In this document: in pieces, positions 22,940 to 33,165 of the stretch
Position numbering within the stretch: position 1 is the stretch's first letter
Layout: every line of letters starts with the position of its first letter
Assembly: GCA_030847615.1 (NCBI GenBank)
Contig: JAUMIR010000004.1
Span: 71,765,001 to 71,829,000 of the forward strand
Direction: 5' to 3'
DNA from: Gambelia wislizenii
Taxonomy: Eukaryota > Chordata > Lepidosauria > Squamata > Crotaphytidae
DNA: 64,000 nucleotides
Made by a program: the position numbers and the translations under genes
Notes under the pieces: generated by a model
The model's database searches: none
What the model saw: the letters and a program-made list of their open reading frames with translations, nothing else
What the model was told of the DNA's origin: nothing

Positions 22940-23270
22940 TCAGCATTAGAAAAGACCCATTTTTTCCCATTGTCTAACAGCAGATTGTTTCTGAAAAGTC
23001 TCTCTGACTTTTGGAAGCTGAATATTTTCTCGCTATTTATTTGCATCCTGGTAACACAGAAAAAAGGTTTTCATTTGGCACACTACCCCATCTGGTTTTT
23101 GAACCCCATCCAGATGATTTAATAGCTGTTAATTAGTTGAAGTGTTTGGCACAAATTTGATGAATCAGATGCAAATGGCTTTTATCTCTTGTGGGATCAA
23201 AGGAGTGTTGTGTTAAAACAGTTATATCTTTGCTGTACAGCATATAAATAGAGGGACAGGTTTACTTCAT
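22940..23270. promoter_or_regulatory. Candidate conserved enhancer with homeodomain and POU motifs
   Basis: Repeat-free block. Within about 60 bases it holds GTTAATTAG (homeodomain-type core, 23128-23136), 'tttgatgaatcag', a perfect octamer ATGCAAAT (23169-23176) and TTATCT (GATA-type, about 23182). A TATAAATA lies at 23243-23250. There is no coding potential. The cluster resembles developmental enhancers, but individual motifs occur by chance and no conservation can be tested here. Confidence 0.3.
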
Positions 23271-23485
23271 GGATGGATCTCTAGTATCTCAGTATCTCCA
23301 TTCTGATAGTTGGAGAAAGTGCTTCAAAGAAGGCCTAGAAGGCCAAAAAACAATGTTCTATTTCCTGTTTTGCTCAGCAAACATTAATGGTTAATATGCT
23401 TTTCAAAGTACCTGCAGAAAGAGAATTTCTGCATCCCCCCCCCACACACACACATGCAAAGAAAAGAAAAGAAAGAAAACAGGAC

Positions 23486-23811
23486 ACATGTGGTCAAGCA
23501 ACATCACAGCATGCGTGGTTAAGATGGCAAAAGTAATTAATAGGGAAGAACACACAACCCAATAGGCAACAGCAGTTTTCCTTCGCTAGAGCCTTCTGCC
23601 CCTTCTTTCCTCTCCTCTCCCCCTTCTTGAGTTAACTGAGTGCAAACTACTTTTGCACTTTGAATCCAGTTTGCAGCAACTGAAGTAAGCTGAAGACAAA
23701 GGGGAAAAGCAGGAAGAGAAGAGAGAAACTTCTTAAAAGCAGTTGAAAAAAGTAGGAAGTCCGAGGATTAATTGGGACTGTTCCCACTAAACTGGGACAG
23801 TTGGAAAGTAT
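23486..23811 (-). repeat. Dispersed repeat, copy 1 of a two-copy pair
   Basis: It aligns along its length with 57856-58190 in the same orientation. Shared landmarks are 'catgtggtcaagca.catca', 'aagatggcaaaagtaattaat', 'aactgagt.caaactacttttg' and a terminal 'aaactgggacag.tgga.agtat'. I read the family as minus-oriented because the opposite strand starts with a pyrimidine-rich 'atactttccaactgtcccagttt'. Class unknown; no target duplication is evident. Confidence 0.65.
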
Positions 23812-24453
23812 CTTTCCGTGGAAAAACAACACTTTTGTTAGGGAAGCCAGATAGCCTTTCATAAACAATAGCTACCAATTTGATTGTTATGCATAGATTC
23901 TCTCATTTAAATGTTTGCCTTGCAACTTTTGTTCTGAAGAGAACATTTGGTGGCAAGGCAGCTCCCAGGCCCTCTTTGCACATCTGCCATCATTATCATC
24001 AAGCATGACAAATGCTTGGGAGAAATTTTGCAGCACGTAAAAGTGTGAAGAGAGCAGCAAAAGCAACTGGCTTGAGCAGCAAGAGGGGAAGTGTTCTGGT
24101 GCCACTAGTAAATAACAAAGAAATGAGTGGCTTAATAATAGTTGCTCTACTGCTAACAGGAGTGCTATACAATAGAAACACAAATAAAATCCAGAATCCA
24201 TAAATATAAAATCGAAATAATAAAACAATAAGTTAAATGCAGCCAACACTGGAGCAAACAGAGATTTTTAAAAACCCTCTAAACATTACAAAAACAAAAT
24301 TACTTAAAGGAAAATAAAAACCATAAGATAATATGACTTTTTCAAAAAGTATTTGCTAGGCACCAAATAAATAAGAGTAGGCACTAGACGGACCTCTCTA
24401 TAATCCATGGAAAATGACATGGATAGTTCCTCATGTAGCTAAAACTGCACCAT
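23812..24453. other. Unassigned AT-rich sequence
   Basis: No supported gene. Open frames on both strands at 23887-24249 have no recognisable domain. Confidence 0.4.

Positions 24454-24454
<1 letters not shown>

Positions 24455-24486
<32 letters not shown>
24455..24486. repeat. (CA)n microsatellite
   Basis: Uninterrupted CA dinucleotide run of about 16 units. Confidence 0.95.
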
Positions 24487-24487
<1 letters not shown>

Positions 24488-24599
24488 GATGATGTTTCAA
24501 CTTGCTTGTAATTGGGCCAGAAATCTTTAAGGGGGGAAATGCTGAAGGCCAGATAGCTTGTGCTAGTTGGCCATGGATTGCTGACTGAGTGTTGGGAGG

Positions 24600-24712
24600 G
24601 GCAGAGCCAGGAAAAGTTACTTTTTGGACTATAATTCCCACAAAACCCCAGTTAACAACAGCCAATGGCCATGCTGATGGGGAGATTCTGGAAAATGTAG
24701 TCCTCTGTTTTT
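24600..24712 (-). mobile_element. Short palindromic MITE-like repeat
   Basis: Reverse-oriented relative of 5655-5742. It shows 'ccaggaaaagttactttttggactataattccca', then 'ggccatgctgatggggagattctgg' and 'aatgtagtcc', so the ends are complementary. Classification as hAT-like is a guess. Confidence 0.5.
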
Positions 24713-25294
24713 CTAAGCTTTAGGGGGGCATGCACAGTGAACTGAGGGAAAGTGGGGAGGTGGAAATTTCAACTCAAAATTCCAAGCAGGAGACTTCCTA
24801 GAACCAAAAACAGAATAGTCTGCCATGTAACACTGGGACATTGTGATATATACACATCAAAATTTGAGAGAGTGCTCTCAACTAACTTGCAGTGTGAAAT
24901 TACAATATGGAGCCTCTTAGAAGCAAAAGAGGGCCTGCCATAACTCATCAGAAAGTATTTTTTAAAAGACGGTCCTGAAAACAGGAGTGGTTTGCCTGTA
25001 GAACGCCCACTGAGAGGGAGAGGGGAAAAGGAGATGGTTAAGGCCCTCCTGCTAAGATCCCTGAGCCTAAAGCAGGGGACAGGAAAATGGAAGAAGTATC
25101 TTCAAGGTATTTCTGGGTAAGATTCCTGAGGTAAAAAGCTGGGACTGAGAAAACAGGAGAACCCATGCACCCCTTTTCAAGGTATTACCTTGCAGCTAGG
25201 CAGCACTAAATACACTTCAACTAGTAAGCTATGTATCAGCACTTGCAGAAACTTTAACTGTTCTTGCTGTTAAAAAAAAAGTTATAATGCAAAC
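24713..25294. other. Unassigned sequence
   Basis: No supported gene or recognised repeat. 'Ccctgagcctaaagcaggg' (25060-25078) and 'cctgaggtaaaaagctggg' (25126-25144) are similar phrases, possibly a small decayed duplication. Confidence 0.35.
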
Positions 25295-25296
25295 TC

Positions 25297-26000
25297 TAGG
25301 GACTTAGCTACACGAGCCAGGATACACTGGCTCCCCGCCGGCGTACCCTGGCTGCAAAGCTGGTCAGTTCTTCCTCCATTACCTATACAAAATCACAATC
25401 CAGAAACATCACCCAAGGAGACCTTCTGTTGTGCTTTCTGCAACCGGACTTGTTTATCTTGGATTGGCCTTTTCAGTCATCAGCGCGCTTGCAGAAAGTG
25501 TGGGATGAGTCCTTCCTGAATCTTCATTTGCGAAGAAAAGTCAGAGAGAGACCTGTACAGAATGGGCCAGAGTCCCTGCAGCTACCACCACTGCCATTTT
25601 CTTTGCTGACTGAGAAGACAGGAAGGGGACTCTGCGAAAATGACTGAAAGCCCCCTGCATGCAACCAGCCTTGGTCACATGCTGAGGAACTCCTTCCAGA
25701 TTTTTGGGAGAGCTAGGGAGATGGCGGTGGCAGCCAGGGCCAGCATGCCAGGTAGGCTCCTGCAGACATGTGGGGCCTGACCCAGTTATTAATGGTGGTA
25801 ATGAAGTAAACTGGGTATTTTCTTATAATGCTGTATCAGGCCCTATTCTGCCTCCCCCCACCCCCATCTCAGCCCCGTATCTGCCCTAGGTGTGGTGAGG
25901 AATGCCCAGGGGCAGAACAGGGCAAATGCCCTGCGTCATATGGACTGCAGGGTTCTGAGACAAGGGTAAGATAGGGTATTTAGCCCATGGGGATAAGCGC
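25297..26000 (+). mobile_element. Harbinger-like nonautonomous element, long copy
   Basis: It begins GGGACTTAGCTACACGAGCCAGGATACACTGG-like (first 20 bases match the 31635 terminus). It then shares 'ccgtgcc.ccattacct', 'ccccctgcatg.gaccagccttggtcac' and all later blocks with 31635-32104. It is about 220 bases longer than the 31.6-kb copy, mainly around 25380-25660, so the other copy has an internal deletion or this one an insertion. Frames here (25429-25647) show no known domain. Confidence 0.6.
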
Positions 26001-26181
26001 TAAGTCATAACATAAAGAATTGCTTCATGAGAAAGAGTTCAAAAGGATTACGATCAGCGGGTTATTTCGAAACACTATTTCTTAAGTCTTAATTTGAGAT
26101 ATTTTATATTTGAAAGCATCTGAACACCTACAAAATGACCAGAGGGTTATTTCTAGATGTTGGTGTTTCCTAAGCCCTTCC

Positions 26182-26432
26182 TGTTGTTGTTGTTGTGTGC
26201 TTTCGTGTCATTTCCAATTTATGGCAACCCTAAGGTGAAACCTATCACAGTGTTTTCTTAGCAAGATCTGGTTTTTTTGGGGGGGGGGGGTTTGACTTTG
26301 CCTTCTCCTGAGGCTGAGAGGGTGTGACTTGCTCCAGGTCACCTAGTGAGTTTCCAGGGCTGAGCAGGGATTCAAACTCTGGTATCCAGAGTTGTGGCCC
26401 AATGCTCAAACCACTATACCACACTGGCTCCC
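26182..26432 (-). mobile_element. Sauria-type SINE, full length
   Basis: On the minus strand it runs from the tRNA-like head (complement at 26390-26432, 'caaaccactataccacactggct') through a B-box (complement 'gggattcaaactc', about 26368) to the Bov-B-like tail and (CAA)n end (complement TGTTGTTGTTGTTG at 26182). A G run of about 11 interrupts the centre. Confidence 0.88.
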
Positions 26433-28109
26433 AAGCTCTTCTACAGTTTATATTTGAAAGTATTTGAACTTATTACTATCAAAGCAACTGAATACTTAAT
26501 GCAGATACAAAAGGCTGTGAGAGCCACTTTTTATAGGACGTACAGTACTGACATAAAACAGGTGGGTATGAATAGATTGTTTGCTTCAGGCCACAGTGAA
26601 ATGGAAGGCTATGCTATCACAACCCAGGGAGTAGTACGTGCTACATGAGTGCTTGTATGTAAAAAAAATACATACAAGCAATCTGAAAGCATGCACCACA
26701 GGTCAACTGCACCAATCACACTAAAGCCAAACTGAACTTCTTTCAAGCAATCTGTGTGCAGGATTGCAACCACAGGGACGCCTCCTTTGCCATTAAGAGG
26801 AACAGGTTGGGCTGAACAGATATAAAGACAGACAAGGCTGGTCTGAATTTGGAACTGTGTAAAGACGGTGATGCTTCTTTTCTCACGCTTACATAAAATA
26901 TGTCAAGAGTCCCACTTCTATAAAACTGATAAAGGTACAGAAACCTTGCCTACCCAAAAGCCTCTGCACATTTCCCCAGGGGAGTGGAAACAGGAAAGCC
27001 AGACTATATGCTTCTTTACAGATATGACCAGAGTGAACACGACTAGGCCTTTAGTAAAAAAGCCATGGCTGACCCAATAAAGATTGAAGCACATAGGAAA
27101 GATCTGTAGCCCCTTTCCTTCTTGCCAGTCTCAGTGAAAATTCTCCTACCAAACTCTTTGACACAGAATGGAAGACAGTAATCTTCCTATGGCAAATAGT
27201 TGGGTTTTTGGGGAGGCAGGATTGTTATTTCTGTGTCATGTTATATATACCCTGTCCTTTCGTGGAAGGAGCCTAATCCTAACTATAAAACGAATACTTC
27301 CCCACACTAGGCTCATACTAAAAAAAACATTGTATACAATGCATTTACCATAATAGGTATCTTTACTCTTGGACCAAGAGCAAAAAATTGAAAATATTGT
27401 AACAAAAGCTCTTCATTTCCAATAAAAAATGATAGAAATCTGCCTCAGGTTATTGTACATATATTGAAAAAATTAAATTGCCATATAACTAAGGAAGATT
27501 GGAATTCAATTATATATTTTATGTTTATTTCACATCCCATTCCTCCAGCACCCCATGTTTTTTCTCACTGAACACTCCACATTTCTGAGAACAAAGTTTC
27601 TTGAGATTCCCAGCATATAAGCTTATAAATGATGCACAGACTGAAAGGTTTTAGTATTTGGCAAAAGCTCCAACATACCAATAAAATATGACATACTGTG
27701 AAATGTATACCAGCAAAACACACAGCAGCGATGTTCTGCTAGAGAAGCCATGCTGGTAGAATGGCTAAAATGGAGTTGTGAGGTGAAAACAAGGGAAAAA
27801 AAACACTTACAGTATCCTTTCAGTTCATGGACATGCTTCTGTCAATAACAGGACTTTATTGCTCCTGGAACTGGAGCAAAAAAATCAATTATGTATTACT
27901 AATTTGTTGCACTATGTGCCTACTTCTCCCCAACCAAAGTTCTTTGGGTGATGGAAGCACAAGTCCAAGCTGCCTCCATCAGGCCTTACTGTGTTGCTAC
28001 AATAGGGATGGGAAGGATAGTCAAAAATATATGAAAAATGGTTGAAAATAATGTTTCTCAAATGTCAAGAAAGCCTGACTGAAGAATCCTGGACTGATTA
28101 GAACATTTA
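26433..28109. other. Unassigned AT-rich sequence
   Basis: No supported gene. A small inverted phrase ('catgagtgcttgtatgta...tacatacaagca', about 26644-26680) could form a hairpin. Confidence 0.4.
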
Positions 28110-28560
28110 ACTAAGTAAGTAAGTAAGTAAGTGAAATTTATCATATATGACCATAGGTCGTCACAAAAAAGTAGGCATAATAAAACAAAATAAATAAATA
28201 TCATGTTTAAATATTATATTAGGTGGCATATTAACAACGTATTTAGTGTTAAAACCTTCTTGAATTAAAACGTCCCATGTAAACTGGTCATTATGGCAGT
28301 ATATAGTTCATTCTGTTTCATTTGGCTATACCTGTACTTCATACCAGATTCTGTGGCCTTTCTATTCTGTTCTTGGTTGACTGACCAAGGAGGTAGGCCT
28401 GTGCCTTGCGTAAGGCCAATAGGAAGGTTACAGCTCTTCTAAATATTGTTGCAAAGTAAGAATTTGATCTTTTGACTTGCTGTCCAGGAGTCTTTGATTT
28501 GTAAGGGTTCTGAAAGGAATTTGTTTCTAATTTCAGATGATGAGAGACAGCAAAATAAAT
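28110..28560 (-). mobile_element. Possible LINE 3' end with (AAGT)n tail
   Basis: Read on the minus strand, the sequence ends in 'tatggtcatatatgataaatttcac' followed by a run of the ACTT repeat (complement AAGTAAGT at 28113-28132). AATAAA-like signals and a terminal tetranucleotide repeat suggest a non-LTR 3' end. It resembles the tail at 48330-48374. No coding part is recognised. Confidence 0.35.
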
Positions 28561-28587
28561 AAGTAAATAAAAAGAATATTTGTAGTT

Positions 28588-28748
28588 GAGGACTTATTCT
28601 ACACAAAATTCACACATCGTTTTTTCATGCAGAAAACATTTTCTGTGCAAAAATATTATTTTTTGTGCAGAAGATACTGTTTCTTGAAAAGAAAATGCTG
28701 TTTTCTGTGCCAAACACCCATGTGTGAATTTTGCACAGAACAGTCCTG
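28588..28748. mobile_element. Short MITE-like element with ~30-bp inverted ends
   Basis: The left end 'gaggacttattctacacaaaattcacacat' matches the reverse complement of the right end ('caggactgttctgtgcaaaattcacacat') with few mismatches. The interior repeats 'tttctgtgc' and 'ttttgtgcaga'. About 161 bases with no coding capacity. The target duplication is not clear, so the superfamily is unknown. Confidence 0.6.
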
Positions 28749-28820
28749 AATTGTACATAGTCACCAACAACTGCAATTTTTGAAGACTTTCTCTGAGAGA
28801 GAAGATAATGATTAAAAATT

Positions 28821-28892
28821 CTTCCTTTGAGAAGAAACTTAGTTAAGAATTACTCATTGCTTCCTTTGAGAAGAAACTTAGTTACGAATTAC
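28821..28892. repeat. Tandem duplication, ~39-bp unit
   Basis: 'Cttcctttgagaagaaacttagtta.gaattac' occurs at 28821 and again at 28860 with one mismatch over 33 bases. Confidence 0.8.
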
Positions 28893-29169
28893 ATCCCTAT
28901 GCTACAACAGAATATATGAGATAGTATAACTTGGGTTGGCAACCATAAAGGGTGCAGAAGCCATTTTTCATCAGCCTCCTGGGACTGTATCAGTACTTCT
29001 GATGTATCCGTAAGCAACATCATGTCACTTTTATTTTACCCTTCACCCAAATTTTAGCTGATTTTTCACTCAGAATTTTGGGGTTTGTAAAGGTATTTAG
29101 AAAGCTTCGGGGAATTCTGGGTGCACACCACCATATTTTGAGCTATGAAAAAATGACTGTGACAATGTA

Positions 29170-29413
29170 CAGTTGTCCCTTCATATTCGCTGGGGTTTGG
29201 TTCCAGGACTCCCCGTGGATACCAAAATCCGTGAATACTCAAATCCCATTATATGCAATGGCATAGCAAAATGATGTTCCTTATATAAGATGGCAAAATC
29301 AAGGTTTGCTTTTTGGATATTTTTAAAGAATATTTTCAAGCCGTGAATACTTATATCTGTGGATACCAAATCTGGAGGGGCAACTGAAATCCATGGATAC
29401 GGAGGGGCAACTG
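29170..29413. mobile_element. Tigger/MER2-like MITE
   Basis: It begins CAGTTGTCCCTTCATATTCG after TA. Internal signature: 'gataccaaaatccgtgaatactcaaatcccatt', 'ccttatataagatggcaaaatcaaggtttgc'. The right end 'ggggcaactg' is present twice (29376-29386 and 29404-29413), so the terminus is locally duplicated. No transposase. Confidence 0.8.
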
Positions 29414-30184
29414 CATATTTGGCAGGGGGGTCTGGGGCCTTGGGGGTCTCCTTTGGGGCTTCATGGATTTGAAAATGGTGCCTTAAGGGCTTCCCACATG
29501 CAGCCCATGGGCCACATTTTCGCCATCCTGGTATAACATGGTACCCAGCTATGGCATGCTGCCACTTGCAGTGATGAAGGCAGGCTGGGGCTGTTTCCCT
29601 GTGTATATCAGGTCACTGGCTCCCCTCAATGTGGAGGTAGCATACAGTTGTTGCTGGTATAGCCCCTGATTTGGTTTCTACTAGTAGTGTTTCCAGGAGA
29701 ACTGGAGGTGTTTTTATTTTGGTTAACCTCATTTTGGTATTTTGCATCTTTCTCTCACTCTTCTCAGGTGGAACATAAAAAAGAATACAGAAACCCACTG
29801 AACCAGAGGCAGTGTGTCTCACATCCATACTTCAGCATAATGAGAGTATGAGATTGTCCTGTTCGTTACTGACAGCATGTACTCTAGAATGCCAAGATTT
29901 TCTGTTAATCTGCCAAAAACTGGAGCTTCCAAGTGACACACTTGGGAAACAGTACAGGAGAGAAAGCTATCTGATCTTCAGTGCAGATGTGGAAACCAAG
30001 GTCTTTAAATAACAATTTTTCTTAAAATGTGTCTCCATCTCAGGCGTCCTAGGAATAATTCTAGGTGGAACTCCTAACCATTCTTCCACATGTCATCTTA
30101 AGACTGTGACTAAAGGCAGACTCCATGGTTTCAAAATCAGCCAGTATTTTTCCTCTTCATTCCTGATCCTGCATCATTTAACAT
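29414..30184. other. Unassigned sequence with possible hAT-like end
   Basis: A phrase at about 29488-29530 ('gcccatgggccacattttcgccatcctgg') resembles one end of a hAT-type MITE, but no partner end is seen. The rest is unassigned. Confidence 0.3.
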
Positions 30185-30394
30185 CTTGTTGTTCTTGGGT
30201 GCCTTCAAGTTGTTTCCATGGGGTTTTCTTGGCAAGATTTGTTCAGAGGGGGGTTGCTTTTTTTTCATCTGAGGTTGAGAGCGTGTGACTTGCCCAAGTT
30301 CACACAGGATGTTTCCATGGCTAAGTAGAGATTTGAACCCTGGTCTCTAGAGTTAATAGTCCAACTCTCAAACTAGTATACCACACTGGCTCTC
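30185..30394 (-). mobile_element. Sauria-type SINE
   Basis: Minus-strand copy. The head complement 'tataccacactggct' lies at about 30379, the B-box complement 'gatttgaaccctgg' at 30330-30343, the central domain complement is 'gagcgtgtgacttgcccaag', and the tail is shortened ('gtgccttcaagttgtttccatggggttttcttggc'). Part of the Bov-B-like tail is deleted. Confidence 0.82.
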
Positions 30395-31309
30395 CTATTA
30401 ACATCCAGCCTAATGAAAATCTCTGGAGAATGCCCTTCATCCTTTTTTGACATAATTTGCTTAGCTTTAAACAATTACATTATTTCCAAACACGTAAAAT
30501 GATATACCGTACTAAACCTACAACAAATCATTACTTTTTATCATCTATGATATGTTTACTAATTCCCAGACGAGTGACTATAGAATCCCAATTTAATTTT
30601 GTTACAGTTTCACAACCAACAGGAGACTGCAATTTTGGCATCAGTCCTGCCACTAAAGGTTAAAGAAAAAAGGATGACACCCCAGTGACAGCTCGACTTG
30701 TTTATGAGCTGGTGTTGCATTGCCTCCAGCTGTAGCTTTGCATTCAATACATATTCTATCATAAATGCTGGAAATCAAATGTACACACTTGTACCAACAA
30801 TTTAATATCAGATTTTTTATGGCCATTCTGCTCACTTGGTGTATACAAAGTAATACATGGTGACAATAAAACTACCATTTCTCTTGTGCTGGTATGTCTT
30901 GGGGCCTTTAAATATGAAGTTTTGATATAAATAATGCAAGTGATGTTCAAAATGGTAGTTAAAACAAGGTATATTACAGTAGAATGCTCTGTAGCCTTCT
31001 CTCCAGAATCATTTCAGGTTGGCAGTATTCATATATCACACCGAACCATGGTTTAGAGTATGAGTGACCAACATAGCCCAGTGGCAATATGTCTTGCCTC
31101 TGCCCTGACTGCTGCCATGTAGCAGCAACTGAAAGTGTGACTAGTACAATGATATTTTTCAATACTGTACTCCTACAATTGTGATGAAACATTCAAACAC
31201 ATGATTAAATGGGTCTTTGAGATACAGGATACTCTAGCACCCTATTGGACCAAATGGCTACCAGATTTGACATTAATATCTAGGACAAACACAGCTTGGA
31301 AAATAGACT
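30395..31309. other. Unassigned AT-rich sequence
   Basis: No supported gene or recognised repeat. Confidence 0.4.
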
Positions 31310-31419
31310 TTTTGTACTTCACATCCCAGAATCTCACAGCCAATATGGTAAACAGTCATGTAGTCTGGAGGGGTGGTAGTGGGGGTGACTGTAACAAAAG
31401 TAACATTCCCAAGCTCTCA
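31310..31419 (+). mobile_element. Short palindromic MITE-like repeat
   Basis: Third member of the 5.7-kb family: 'tttttgtacttcacatcccagaatct', a central palindrome, then 'ggtgactgtaacaaaagtaacattcccaagctct'. Confidence 0.5.
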
Positions 31420-31634
31420 TATCAACTTTGGCAGCAACAGCAACCACAGCAGGGAAAGGGTGCCACCCTCAAAGATTTGTGTGGTGATCATCATGGATCT
31501 GAATACTAAAAAAGTTATTCACACCAGTTTAAAATAACACTCATGAGCAAGAGTGAGCCATGGTGAACCATAGTCTCTCCCCCCCTTTTTTTTTAACTAT
31601 CAAGAAGGGTTCTAAAGTTTTTGCTTTTGCTTAG

Positions 31635-32107
31635 GACCTATCTACACTAGCCAGGATACACTGGTTCCCCACTGGAATATCCTGGCTGTGGAGGTAGCTT
31701 GTTCTCCCTGCCCCCATTACCTGCAGAAGATTGGCTGGAGCCCAAACAGGATGCTAGCCTGTTGCTGAAGCTGCCACCGTCACCATTTTCTTGCTAATGT
31801 GGAAGCCAAGCAGGGATCCCGCAACATGTGACCGCAGCCCCCTGTATGTGACCAGCCTTGGTCACGTGCTGCAGGACTCCTATTTGGCTTCTGGAAGAGC
31901 CAGGAAACTGGCAGGGAGGAGCAGAGTGCTGGATGGTCTCCCACAGACATGCAGGGCCTGATCCAGAAGAAACCGAGTATTATCTTCTATCATGGTAAAG
32001 GGCCCTATCCTGGCTTGCCCCCTTTCCAGCTCTGTATCTTCTCTGAGGATAGTTTGGACTATAGAGCTCTGGAACAGGGGCAAGCTGGGGTACTTGGCCA
32101 GTACAGA
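31635..32107 (+). mobile_element. Harbinger-like nonautonomous element with TTA duplication
   Basis: The left terminus GGACCTATCTACACTAGCCA lies at about 31636, directly after TTA. The right terminus reads, reversed, GGGATTGTCTGTACTGGCCA and is directly followed by TTA at about 32115. Three-base TTA/TAA duplications with such ends are typical of PIF/Harbinger elements. It lacks the ~220 internal bases of the 25.3-kb copy. No transposase frame. Confidence 0.6.
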
Positions 32108-32186
32108 CAATCCCTTAATTGCAGTTTCTTGTGTTTCTCAAGCAACAAGCTGGGATTAACATTAATTTTGGTTAGTTTAAAACAAG

Positions 32187-33165
32187 CCTGGGCCCAGTAC
32201 TATTCAACATCTTTATGTCCTGGGCCCAGTGCTATTCAACATCTTTATCAATGACTTGGATGAGGGAATTTGGGGCATACTAATCAAATTTGCAGATGAC
32301 ACCAAATTAGGAGGAGTAGCTAATACCCTAGAGGGCAGGATCAAAATTCAAAATGACCTGGATAGACTGGAGAGCTGGGCCAAAGCTAACAAAATGAAAT
32401 TCAATACGGAGAAATGTAAGGTACTGCGCTTAGGGCGGAAAAACGAAATGCATACATACAGGATGGGGGAGACCTGGCTGAACAAGACTACGTGCGAAAG
32501 GGATCTAGGAGTCCTAGTAGACCACAAGTTGAACATGAGTCAACAGTGTGATGCGGCAGCTAAAAAGGCCAATGTGATTTTGGGCTGCATCAATAGTAGT
32601 GTCTAAATCAAGGGAAGTCATAGTGCCACTCTATTCTGCCTTGGTCAGACCTCACCTAGAATACTGTGTCCAGTTCTGGGCACCACAATTCAAAAAGGAT
32701 ATTGACAAATTGGAGTGTGTCCAGAGGAGGGCGACTAAAATGGTGAAAGGTCTGGAAACCATGCCTTATGAGGAAAGACTTAGGGAACTGGGTATGCTTA
32801 GCCTGGAAAAAAGACGGTTAAGGGGCGATATGATAGCCCTGTTTAAGTATTTGAAGGGGTGTCACATTGAAGATGGAGCAGGCTTGTTTTCTGCTGCTCC
32901 AGAGACTAGAACACAGAGCAATGGCTGCAAGCTCCAGGAATAGAGATTCCACCTCAACATTAGGAGGAACTTTCTGACAGTGTTCAGCAGTGGAACACAC
33001 TCTCTTGCAGCATGGTGGGGTCTCCTCCATTGGAGGTCTTTAAACAGAGGCTAGATGGCTATCTGTCAGGAGTGCTTTGATCGTGATTCCTGCGTGGCAG
33101 GGGGTTGGACTGAATGGCCCTTGTGGTCTCTTCCAACTCTACAATTCTATGATTCTATGATTCTA
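32187..33165 (+). mobile_element. CR1 LINE, 3' part with duplicated 5' boundary
   Basis: 5'-truncated CR1 retroelement covering the end of the RT, the C-terminal domain and the 3' end. It ends in the CR1-type repeat 'attctatgattctatgattcta' (33143-33165). The first 32 bases occur twice in tandem (32187-32218 and 32219-32250). Confidence 0.9.
32229..32943 (+). pseudogene. CR1 reverse transcriptase C-terminal part, frameshifted
   Basis: The first frame (32229-32606) carries [12 protein letters not shown] and the catalytic-type FADDTKLGG (FADD at 32289-32300), then the thumb region to [12 protein letters not shown] frameshift near 32600 moves reading to a second frame (32599-32943) with [42 protein letters not shown] and [16 protein letters not shown], the usual CR1 C-terminus. 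An in-frame TAG (32941-32943) ends the reading slightly before the normal end. Confidence 0.88.

Noticed and set aside
23243..23250. TATAAATA as a core promoter of a transcript
   Set aside because: No downstream coding sequence, initiator or transcript evidence. Kept only as part of the enhancer candidate.
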